This document shows positions 32,668-38,603 of a stretch of DNA of 38,603 nucleotides, piece by piece. Source of the stretch: Alphaproteobacteria bacterium (GTDB lineage: Bacteria > Pseudomonadota > Alphaproteobacteria > Micavibrionales > UBA2020); NCBI GenBank assembly GCA_016124645.1, contig WGNE01000070.1:1-38603 (forward strand), in the 5' to 3' direction. The position numbers and the translations under genes were made by a program. The notes below the pieces were generated by a model. That model did no database searches and had not been told where the DNA came from. It saw only the letters and a list, made by a program, of their open reading frames with translations. Positions within the stretch are counted from its first letter, which is position 1; each line of letters opens with the position of its first letter.

Positions 32668-33162
32668 ATGACAACCTACAAGAACCGCCCGCGCCCGCTT
32701 TCGGACCTCGTGCCCGGCCTGACGAAGGACATCTTCGGCCGCAAGAACCTGCTGTTCGGCAAGATGATGGCCGAATGGACGCAGATCGCCGGGCCGGACA
32801 TCGCCGCGCGCGCCGTGCCGCTCAAGCTGCAATTCTCCCGCAAGAAGGAGACCAGCAACCAGGCGGTGCTGCACCTTGCCGTGCAATCGGCCTTCGCGCT
32901 GGAGTTCAGCTACCAGAAAACCCTGCTGATCGAGCGCCTGAACGTCTTTTTCGGCTATCCCGCCATCAAGGACATCAAGATCATCCAGAACTCCGAAATT
33001 ATGGATAAGAAAAAACCGGCGAAAGCCAAAACCCGCCCCGTCACCCTGCCCGAAGAGCAGGAGATTGACCGTTTGGTGGCCGGAATCCAAGAAAACGATT
33101 TACAAACAGCGCTAAAGAATTTAGGAAAAGCCATTGCCTCGCGTCAGGAAAAGAAGCCCTGA
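32668..33162 (+). CDS. DUF721 (DciA-like) family protein
   Basis: A 164-residue protein from the ATG at 32668 (GGGA just before it; a TTG at 32662 would add two residues). The N-terminal half shows the DUF721 pattern: P-R-P-L-S-D-L-V-P, then W-x-x-I-A-G-P-D-I-A-A-R-A-V-P-L-K-L and a hydrophobic L-H-L-A-V-Q-S-A-F-A-L-E-F strand-helix. The C-terminal half is basic then acidic and helical. DUF721 includes DciA, the ancestral bacterial loader or operator of the replicative helicase DnaB, so a replication role is plausible but not certain for this member. It is divergent to mutY. Confidence 0.8.
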   Translation: MTTYKNRPRPLSDLVPGLTKDIFGRKNLLFGKMMAEWTQIAGPDIAARAVPLKLQFSRKKETSNQAVLHLAVQSAFALEFSYQKTLLIERLNVFFGYPAIKDIKIIQNSEIMDKKKPAKAKTRPVTLPEEQEIDRLVAGIQENDLQTALKNLGKAIASRQEKKP

Positions 33163-33207
33163 CTGTCTGCATTAGCAATATGTAAATCATAATTCCAAGG
33201 TGAGTAA

Positions 33208-33777
33208 ATGGCCAAAGTCGCTGCAAACACCCTTCGCAAGGGAATGGTTGTCGAATACAACGAAAAGCTCTGGGTGGTGATGGAGAACGAGCTTCGCTCC
33301 CCCGGCAAGGGCGCGGCGGTGGCGCAGGTCGTCATGCGCGACATCCAGAACGGCACGAAAATGGACATCCGCTTCGCGACGCAGGACATGGTCGAGCGCG
33401 CGCGCGTCGATGAAGAGGAATACCAGTACCTCTTCCAGAACGAAGACGAATACACCTTCATGAACGTCAAGACCTACGACCAGATCATCGTCAACAAGGA
33501 CGTCATCGGCGACCCCGCCGCCTTCCTGCAGGACGGCATGATCTGCATCGCGCAGATGTACGAAGGCAAGGCGCTGTCCATCACCCTGCCCGACCTCGTC
33601 ACCATGACGATCGTCGAGGCCGACCCAGTGGTGAAGGGCCAGACGGCCTCCTCCTCCTACAAGCCCGCCGTGCTCGAGAACGGCGTGCGCGTCATGGTGC
33701 CGCCGCATATCGAAAGCGGCACGCGCATCGTGGTCAAGACCGGCGACTCCTCCTACGTCGAGCGCGCGAAAGACTAA
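33208..33777 (+). CDS. efp: Translation elongation factor P
   Basis: A 189-residue protein, standard length. N-T-L-R-K-G-M-V-V-E-Y opens the KOW-like domain I, and S-P-G-K-G places Lys at position 34, the residue that is beta-lysylated by EpmA in E. coli-type EF-P; it is not the Arg32 rhamnosylation type. Two OB domains follow, ending with the typical V-K-T-G-D-S-S-Y-V-E-R-A. EF-P relieves stalling at polyproline stretches, which are common in this window's OmpA-like and Pro-rich proteins. AAGGTGAG precedes the start. It lies 45 bases after the DUF721 gene. Confidence 0.97.
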   Translation: MAKVAANTLRKGMVVEYNEKLWVVMENELRSPGKGAAVAQVVMRDIQNGTKMDIRFATQDMVERARVDEEEYQYLFQNEDEYTFMNVKTYDQIIVNKDVIGDPAAFLQDGMICIAQMYEGKALSITLPDLVTMTIVEADPVVKGQTASSSYKPAVLENGVRVMVPPHIESGTRIVVKTGDSSYVERAKD

Positions 33778-33812
33778 GCCGAGCCCCATATATCCAGGAA
33801 GGACTAAACCCG

Positions 33813-34643
33813 ATGGCCATCGCCCGCAGATCCGCCCATTTGAACGTCATGGTGGAAGCCGCCGAAAAAGCGGCGCGCTCCCTCGTGCGCGACTTCGGCG
33901 AGGTCGAGAACCTGCAGGTTTCCAAGAAAGGCCCCGGCGACTTCGTTTCCAACGCCGACCACAAGGCGGAAAAAACCATCCGCGAGGCGCTGACCAAGTC
34001 GCGCCCCAACTACAGCCTGCTGATGGAGGAAAGCGGCGCGAAGAAAGGCGCCGACGCCAGCTTCAAGTGGATCGTCGATCCGCTGGACGGCACCACCAAC
34101 TTCCTGCACGGCATTCCGCACTGGTCCATCTCCATCGCCCTTGAAAAAGACGGCGAAATTCTGGCCGGCGTCGTCTATGACCCGATCAAGGACGAGCTGT
34201 TCACCGCCGAAAAAGGCATGGGCGCCTTCCTCAACAACAAGCGCCTGCGCGTTTCCCCGCGCCACATGGCGGACGCGATGATCGCCATCGGCGGCGCGCG
34301 CCCCGGCGCGAAGAACTACGAGATTTTCATGGCCGAGATCGACGCCGTCATGCCCCATGTCTCCGGCGTGCGCCGCATGGGTTCCGCCGCGCTCGACATC
34401 TGCTACGTCGCGGCGGGGCGTTTCGACGGCTTCTTCGAGCGTCACCTGAGCCCCTGGGACGTCGCGGCGGGCAGCCTCATCGTCAAGGAAGCGGGCGGCT
34501 ACAGCACCGACATGGAAGGCGGCAAGGACTGCGTCTATGGCAAAAGCTTCCTCACCGGCTCGCCCAACGTGCACGCCGGACTGCTGAAACAACTGAAATC
34601 CTGCGCCAAGAAAGCCCCCGAAAAAGTGAAGTCGGCCTCCTGA
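33813..34643 (+). CDS. suhB: Inositol monophosphatase family protein (SuhB-like)
   Basis: A 276-residue Mg-dependent phosphatase. Metal ligands are visible as M-E-E-S (Glu72-73), W-I-V-D-P-L-D-G-T-T-N-F (Asp89, Asp92) and S-P-W-D-V-A-A-G (Asp216), the two PROSITE-type IMPase signatures. The family hydrolyses inositol-1-phosphate and related sugar phosphates; SuhB also has a ribosome-biogenesis role in E. coli. The order efp-suhB is common in alphaproteobacteria. AGGAAGG lies before the ATG. Exact substrate is not determinable from sequence. Confidence 0.92.
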   Translation: MAIARRSAHLNVMVEAAEKAARSLVRDFGEVENLQVSKKGPGDFVSNADHKAEKTIREALTKSRPNYSLLMEESGAKKGADASFKWIVDPLDGTTNFLHGIPHWSISIALEKDGEILAGVVYDPIKDELFTAEKGMGAFLNNKRLRVSPRHMADAMIAIGGARPGAKNYEIFMAEIDAVMPHVSGVRRMGSAALDICYVAAGRFDGFFERHLSPWDVAAGSLIVKEAGGYSTDMEGGKDCVYGKSFLTGSPNVHAGLLKQLKSCAKKAPEKVKSAS

Positions 34644-34666
34644 CGCTGGCAAAGGAAGGATTGACC

Positions 34667-35914
34667 ATGAAAAAATCACTCTGGTTCAGCGCCGCCCTTT
34701 TCACCGCCCTCATCGGCGTCGCGCAGCCCGCAACGGCGCAGCAGTATCTCGAGCATTACAAGACCACGGAAAAACCCTCGGTCGAGGTGGATTTAAGCGC
34801 GCTGGGCGACGCCCCCGCGGCGCAGGCTCCGCAAAACGCTCCCGCAGGCGCGACGGACACTCCCCCCGTCCCCGCCGCGCCCGTTCCCGCCGTCAACGAA
34901 GAAGAGCTGATGCGCGCCGCGACGGAGGACGTGCCGGACAAGAAACTCGACAAGCCCTTCTTCAGCACCATGGCGCCGGACAAGGCGGTCATCGCACAGG
35001 CGAAAACGCCGGAAATGAAAATGCCGACGCATCATGCCGTCGTCCACGCGAAACACCGCATGACCGTGCCGCCCATCCCGCGCCACAAGCCGCGCGTCGC
35101 CACGATTTCGCAGCCCTCTGCCGATGTTCCCGTGAAAACCGCGCAGGCGCAGCAGCACCGTCCTTCTCTCGTCACCATTCCCTATGAAGCTCCCGCCGCG
35201 CCCGCAACTCTGTCGCCGCCCGCAAGCGCCGTGCCGGGTTCATCCATGCCGATGCTCTCCCTGCCTTCGCGCATGCCCGCGCTGGCGGTGGATCAGGCGG
35301 ATATGCCGCCCTTCCCCGAGCAGAAGCACCCGAAGGAAGAGCCCGCGCCCGTCGCTGCGGCTGATACGATGCCGGATATCATCCCGCAAAAATCGCCCGG
35401 AGCCGCGCCTGAAGCAACGGCACCGAAAGAAGCGGCTCCCGAGGCCGCCGCACCTGAAACAGCGGCAGCCGAACCCGAACCCGCACCCGCGGAAGCGCCG
35501 CCCGCCGCCATGACGCCGCCGGACGAAACCGTGCCCGCCGCCCCCGCGCCGCAGGAAGCCGCCGCGCCGCCGGCGGAGGCAAAAGACCTGCCCGTCGTGC
35601 CCACGCTGGCCGACCTGACGCTGGTCTTCAGCGGCAATTCCAGCGACCTTTCGGCGGAAGCGCAGCAAAAGCTCGACATGCTCGTCGGCCAGCTCAACGA
35701 GATGACCGAGGGACGCATACAGGTGCGCGGCTTCGCCACCGGCGAGGACGGCAGCCAGTCGAGCGCGCGGCGCATTTCGCTTTCCCGCGTGCTTTCCGTG
35801 CGTTCCTACCTGATGGACAAGGGCATCAAGCCCACCCGCGTCGATGTGCGCGCGCAAGGCTCCGACACCGACCGCTCCCCGCTGGACCGCGTCGATCTTC
35901 TTTTCGAGCGTTAA
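34667..35914 (+). CDS. Exported OmpA-family protein with long Pro/Ala/Glu linker
   Basis: A 415-residue protein starting at the ATG at 34667, 8 bases after AAAGGAAGGA; an in-frame TTG at 34661 is less likely. A signal peptide ends near P-A-T-A-Q-Q. Residues about 50-310 are low-complexity and rich in Pro, Ala, Glu and Lys (for example repeated A-P-E-A and P-A-P), probably a disordered spacer. The last ~100 residues form an OmpA-like peptidoglycan-binding domain: L-V-F-S-G-N-S-S-D-L-S, then S-A-R-R-I-S-L-S-R-V-L-S-V-R-S-Y-L and G-I-K-P-T-R-V-D. It likely bridges peptidoglycan and another envelope component, without an OmpA barrel. It follows suhB by 23 bases. Confidence 0.85.
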   Translation: MKKSLWFSAALFTALIGVAQPATAQQYLEHYKTTEKPSVEVDLSALGDAPAAQAPQNAPAGATDTPPVPAAPVPAVNEEELMRAATEDVPDKKLDKPFFSTMAPDKAVIAQAKTPEMKMPTHHAVVHAKHRMTVPPIPRHKPRVATISQPSADVPVKTAQAQQHRPSLVTIPYEAPAAPATLSPPASAVPGSSMPMLSLPSRMPALAVDQADMPPFPEQKHPKEEPAPVAAADTMPDIIPQKSPGAAPEATAPKEAAPEAAAPETAAAEPEPAPAEAPPAAMTPPDETVPAAPAPQEAAAPPAEAKDLPVVPTLADLTLVFSGNSSDLSAEAQQKLDMLVGQLNEMTEGRIQVRGFATGEDGSQSSARRISLSRVLSVRSYLMDKGIKPTRVDVRAQGSDTDRSPLDRVDLLFER

Positions 35915-35927
35915 GCTTTAAATTAAA

Positions 35928-37718
35928 TCACCCGTTCCCGGCCTTGAGGTCCATCTGCAGCCCGGCAAGATGGGTATAGAGGCTGTCCTGCCCATACAAT
36001 TCCTTGTGCGAGCCGACGGACATCACGTGGCCGTTGTCGAGCACGATGATCTTGTCCGCGTTCTGCACGGTGGAAAGCCGGTGCGCGATGATGAGCGTGG
36101 TGCGCCCTTCCATCAGGTTCTTCAGCGCCTTGTGCACCGCCACCTCGTTCGAGGCGTCGAGGGCGGAGGTCGCCTCGTCCAGCAACAGGATCTTCGCGTC
36201 CTTCAAAATCGCGCGCGCGATGGCGATGCGCTGACGCTGCCCGCCGGAAAGACGGCTGCCGCGCTCGCCCACCAGCGTGTCGTATTTTTCCGGCATGTCC
36301 ATGATGAACTCATGCGCCTGCGCCTGTTCCGCCGCATGGCGCACTTCCTCCTCCGTCGCCTCCGGCTTGCCGATGCGGATATTGTCCGCGACCGACATGG
36401 AAAAAATCGCCGGGTCCTGCGCGACGACGCTTAAGTACCCGCGCACGTCGCGCGGGTTCATGGAAAGAATATCCTGCCCCGCGATGCGGATATCGCCCGA
36501 GGCGGGGTCGAAGAAACGCTGCAAAAGCTGGAAGACGGTCGATTTGCCCGCCCCGCTGGGCCCGACCAGCGCCGCGACCTCGCCCGCGCTAACGGCGAAG
36601 GAAACGCCGTCCAGCGCCAGCTGGTTCGGGCGGGAGGGATAGCTGAAGGAAACATCCTCGAAGACGACGTCCGCCGCGGTGCGCACCGCCGTCACGTCCT
36701 TTTCCGCAAGGCGCGGCGCGGCGGCGGATTTGAGGGAGGAGGTCCGCTCCAAAAGCGCGGTGATGCGGTCCGCGGCGCCGCCCGCGCGGCTGAAGTCGCT
36801 CATCGCCTCGCCCAGCGCGGTGACGGAGCCCGAGAGGATGGCGGCGTAAAAGATGAAGGCCGAAAGCGCGCCCGCCGTCATCTCGCCCGTCAGCACCCGG
36901 TGGCCGCCCACCCAGAGCAGCGAGCCGATGGCGGTGAAGACCATGGCGATGATGAAGGCGACGAGGAAGGAGCGGATGCCGACATAGCGCATCGCCGCCT
37001 TGTAGGATTCGTCCGCCAGCCCGCCGAAATGGGCCACGGCTTCTTCTTCGTAACCGAAGGACTGGATGGTCTGCACGCCCTGCAGGGTTTCGAGCCCGTA
37101 AGCGCTGATGTCGCCGACGCGGTCCTGCGACTCGCGGGACTTCGCGCGCACCTTGCGGCCGAAGAACATGATGGGCAGGATGACCAGCGCCACCACGCCC
37201 AGCACCATCAGGGTCATGGAGGGGCTGACGACGCACAGCAGGATGATGCCGCCCGTCAGCATAAGACTATGACGCACCGCCGTGGGCAGGTTGTTGGTGA
37301 TGACGAGTTGCAGCACCGTCGTATCCGCGTTGATGCGCGAGACCTGGTCACCGGTCTTGTATTCCTCGAAAAACGCGGGGTCGAGGGTGAGCAGGTGTTC
37401 GTAGATCTTCTTGCGAAGGTCGGCGGTGACCCGCTCGGCCACTTTCCAGACCAGCTGCAGGCGGGTGTAGCTGGCCCCCGCCATCAGCAGCACCACGGCC
37501 AGCAGGCCGAGCAGCGCGTGGTTGAGGACGGTGGCGTCGTGGCTGGCGAAGGCCTTGTCAACGATGACCTTCAGCCCCCAGCCGATGGCCAGCGTGGTGC
37601 CGGAGGAAACCGCCATCGCCAGCAGGCCGCCCGCCAGCTGCAGTTTATAGGGCCGCAGCATGGGCCACAGGAAACGCAGGGGTTTGTCGGGGGATTTGCG
37701 GGTTTTGGTCTCTTCCAT
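35928..37718 (-). CDS. MsbA/LmrA-type ABC exporter (fused permease-ATPase)
   Basis: A 596-residue half-transporter with six transmembrane helices in about residues 20-320 and a C-terminal ATPase. Walker A is G-P-S-G-A-G-K-S-T, the Q-loop is V-A-Q-D-P-A, the signature is L-S-G-G-Q-R-Q-R-I-A-I-A-R-A, Walker B is I-L-L-L-D-E-A-T-S-A-L-D and the H-loop His is in I-I-A-H-R-L-S-T-V. It should dimerise and export a lipid or hydrophobic substrate. Many alphaproteobacteria have several such exporters, so MsbA itself is not assigned. It converges with the OmpA-like gene and is divergent from rpmE. Confidence 0.93.
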   Translation of the reverse strand: MEETKTRKSPDKPLRFLWPMLRPYKLQLAGGLLAMAVSSGTTLAIGWGLKVIVDKAFASHDATVLNHALLGLLAVVLLMAGASYTRLQLVWKVAERVTADLRKKIYEHLLTLDPAFFEEYKTGDQVSRINADTTVLQLVITNNLPTAVRHSLMLTGGIILLCVVSPSMTLMVLGVVALVILPIMFFGRKVRAKSRESQDRVGDISAYGLETLQGVQTIQSFGYEEEAVAHFGGLADESYKAAMRYVGIRSFLVAFIIAMVFTAIGSLLWVGGHRVLTGEMTAGALSAFIFYAAILSGSVTALGEAMSDFSRAGGAADRITALLERTSSLKSAAAPRLAEKDVTAVRTAADVVFEDVSFSYPSRPNQLALDGVSFAVSAGEVAALVGPSGAGKSTVFQLLQRFFDPASGDIRIAGQDILSMNPRDVRGYLSVVAQDPAIFSMSVADNIRIGKPEATEEEVRHAAEQAQAHEFIMDMPEKYDTLVGERGSRLSGGQRQRIAIARAILKDAKILLLDEATSALDASNEVAVHKALKNLMEGRTTLIIAHRLSTVQNADKIIVLDNGHVMSVGSHKELYGQDSLYTHLAGLQMDLKAGNG

Positions 37719-37882
37719 CTCTCTGGCGCCTTTATAGGGGTTCTCAGAGCGGGTGAAACCGCGCGCCCTCCTTCAAACTATACGGACACACCCGGCTGAT
37801 ATGATTATGTAAAAAATATCCCTGCCCGGATATCGCCTTTATCGACAAATGAACCCATTAGCCACTAAAGTCAATAAATTGC

Positions 37883-37911
37883 TTGCATAATAAGCGAAAT
37901 CGCTGTAATTA
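37883..37911 (+). promoter_or_regulatory. Candidate promoter of rpmE
   Basis: TTGCAT (37883-37888), 17-base spacer, TAATTA (37906-37911), 45 bases upstream of the rpmE ATG. The 237-base gap 37719-37955 also must hold the promoter of the ABC exporter; I see nothing else in it. Confidence 0.5.
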
Positions 37912-37955
37912 TCACGGCCTGAGAGATTTAGAGATTCATTGAGGAGCATAAGGCC

Positions 37956-38210
37956 ATGAAGGCGAAGATTCATCCCGATTACCATGAAATTACTGTCGTC
38001 ATGACGGATGGCACCGAATACACCACGCGCAGCACCTGGGGCAAACCCGGCGACGTCATGCGCCTGGACATCGACCCCCTGTCGCACCCCGCCTGGACCG
38101 GCGGCCCCGCGAAGGTGATGGAAAAAGGCCGTCTGGCGAAATTCGGCAACAAATACGCCGGCCTCGGCGTTGCGGCTGCCGAAACCGCGAACGCAGGCGC
38201 GAAGAAATAA
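37956..38210 (+). CDS. rpmE: 50S ribosomal protein L31 (cysteine-free type)
   Basis: An 84-residue protein: [19 protein letters not shown] near the N-terminus and S-H-P-A-W-T-G-G in the middle identify L31 in its alphaproteobacterial form. It has no Cys, so the zinc-binding C-x-x-C pair of the C+ type is absent; this variant needs no zinc. AGGAG precedes the ATG by about 11 bases. A strong terminator follows. Confidence 0.96.
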   Translation: MKAKIHPDYHEITVVMTDGTEYTTRSTWGKPGDVMRLDIDPLSHPAWTGGPAKVMEKGRLAKFGNKYAGLGVAAAETANAGAKK

Positions 38211-38233
38211 GCGTCACTCCTTGAGACGCATTG

Positions 38234-38266
38234 AAAACCGCCCGGAGAATATCCGGGCGGTTTTGA
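38234..38266 (+). terminator. Intrinsic terminator of rpmE
   Basis: AAAACCGCCCGG (38234-38245), 7-base loop, CCGGGCGGTTTT (38253-38264), a perfect 12-pair stem ending in a T tract. Confidence 0.92.
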
Positions 38267-38318
38267 TTCTCGCGCGCAAAAAAAACTTTTGATTACAATA
38301 AAATAACCCCGCATTTAT

Positions 38319-38347
38319 TTGACAGAATAATGCCCCTGTGGGATAAT
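38319..38347 (+). promoter_or_regulatory. Near-consensus promoter of the 38383 gene
   Basis: TTGACA (38319-38324), 17-base spacer, GATAAT (38342-38347): consensus -35 and five of six -10 bases, predicting strong expression of the small protein that follows. Confidence 0.75.
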
Positions 38348-38382
38348 TGTTAATATCAATGACGGCGACGCGGGGGACATAA

Positions 38383-38595
38383 ATGGCAAAGTCGGACAAG
38401 GATAGCGAGAACCCTATCGTTCAGCTTATGGTCGAGACGAAGGGCAAGATGTCGAGCGAGGCCTTTTTAAAAGCATCCAAAGGGATCATGCCCTCGGACC
38501 AATATCTGGGCATGTGCTGGCGCAAAGCGCAGAAAATAATCAAAAAACAAACCGCGGCACAGAAATCAGCCCCCCGTAAATCAACACCCAAATAA
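38383..38595 (+). CDS. Small basic protein of unknown function
   Basis: A 70-residue protein, complete within the window (stop at 38593-38595). It is Lys-rich, especially in the tail (I-I-K-K-Q-T-A-A-Q-K-S-A-P-R-K-S-T-P-K). The middle, M-S-S-E-A-F-L-K-A-S-K-G-I-M-P-S-D-Q-Y, is predicted helical. GGGGGAC lies before the ATG. A consensus promoter and separation by the rpmE terminator show that it is an independent transcription unit. The basic tail suggests nucleic-acid or ribosome association, but no known domain is recognised. Confidence 0.65.
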   Translation: MAKSDKDSENPIVQLMVETKGKMSSEAFLKASKGIMPSDQYLGMCWRKAQKIIKKQTAAQKSAPRKSTPK

Positions 38596-38603
38596 AAAAA
38601 GAA

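Noticed and set aside
35898..35928. TTAAGCTTTAAATTAA after the OmpA-like gene as a CtrA box
   Set aside because: The spacing between TTAA halves is 8 or 3, not 7, and the site lies between convergent genes.
35928..37718. Naming the ABC exporter msbA
   Set aside because: Motifs are shared by many lipid and drug half-exporters; no lipid A neighbour gene supports the name.

Overview
This window looks like chromosome from a GC-rich alphaproteobacterium. The evidence is a close CcrM (GANTC) methyltransferase with its typical C-terminal domain, a full CtrA-type box (TTAA-N7-TTAA) in front of a single-domain response regulator, four GANTC sites packed at the ccrM start, an alphaproteobacterial-style L31 without the zinc cysteines, and the linked genes rplU-rpmA-obgE. 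Gram-negative envelope features (autotransporter barrel, lipoprotein, OmpA-like protein) agree. Genus cannot be fixed from sequence alone. I saw no phage genes, insertion sequences, CRISPR arrays, tRNAs or rRNAs.

Layout. 1-6.8 kb, plus strand: the 3' part of a large autotransporter, a lipoprotein hydrolase, a SAM methyltransferase, a DUF4399 protein and a PF10091/GH144-like glycoside hydrolase, closed by a complex inverted repeat. 6.9-10.5 kb, minus strand: rlmN followed by a large membrane M48 peptidase. 10.6-12.7 kb, plus strand: SIMPL-domain protein, an unknown membrane-anchored protein and Bcp peroxiredoxin. 12.7-13.08 kb: a non-coding gap with two hairpins and a strong terminator, a candidate small RNA. 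13.1-16.7 kb, minus strand: DUF2156 protein with a GNAT acetyltransferase, a receiver protein and a soluble PAS histidine kinase. 16.9-19.2 kb, plus strand: rplU, rpmA, obgE and a HIT protein. 19.7-25.3 kb, plus strand: the acylation locus described next. 25.4-38.6 kb: pepN, a methyltransferase, rnhB, ccrM, an unknown exported protein, mutY, a DUF721 protein, efp, an inositol monophosphatase, an OmpA-like protein, an MsbA-type ABC exporter, rpmE and a small basic protein.

The most interesting region is 19745-25292. It encodes, in tightly coupled order, an acyl carrier protein, an FkbH-like HAD enzyme, a SAM methyltransferase, an MBOAT acyltransferase, a membrane-anchored DltD/SGNH-like protein and a previously easy-to-miss 38-residue single-helix peptide ending in F-V-Y-Q-Q-F. 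This mirrors the Gram-positive Dlt system (DltC carrier, DltB MBOAT, DltD, and DltX with its C-terminal FxYxxF-type motif), but the D-alanine ligase DltA is replaced by an FkbH-type enzyme, which in known pathways makes glyceroyl-ACP from 1,3-bisphosphoglycerate. My inference is a Dlt-like machine that decorates an envelope polymer with a glycerate-derived (possibly methylated) acyl group.

A second theme is cell-cycle control: the ccrM promoter region is itself saturated with GANTC sites, and the receiver protein carries a CtrA box.
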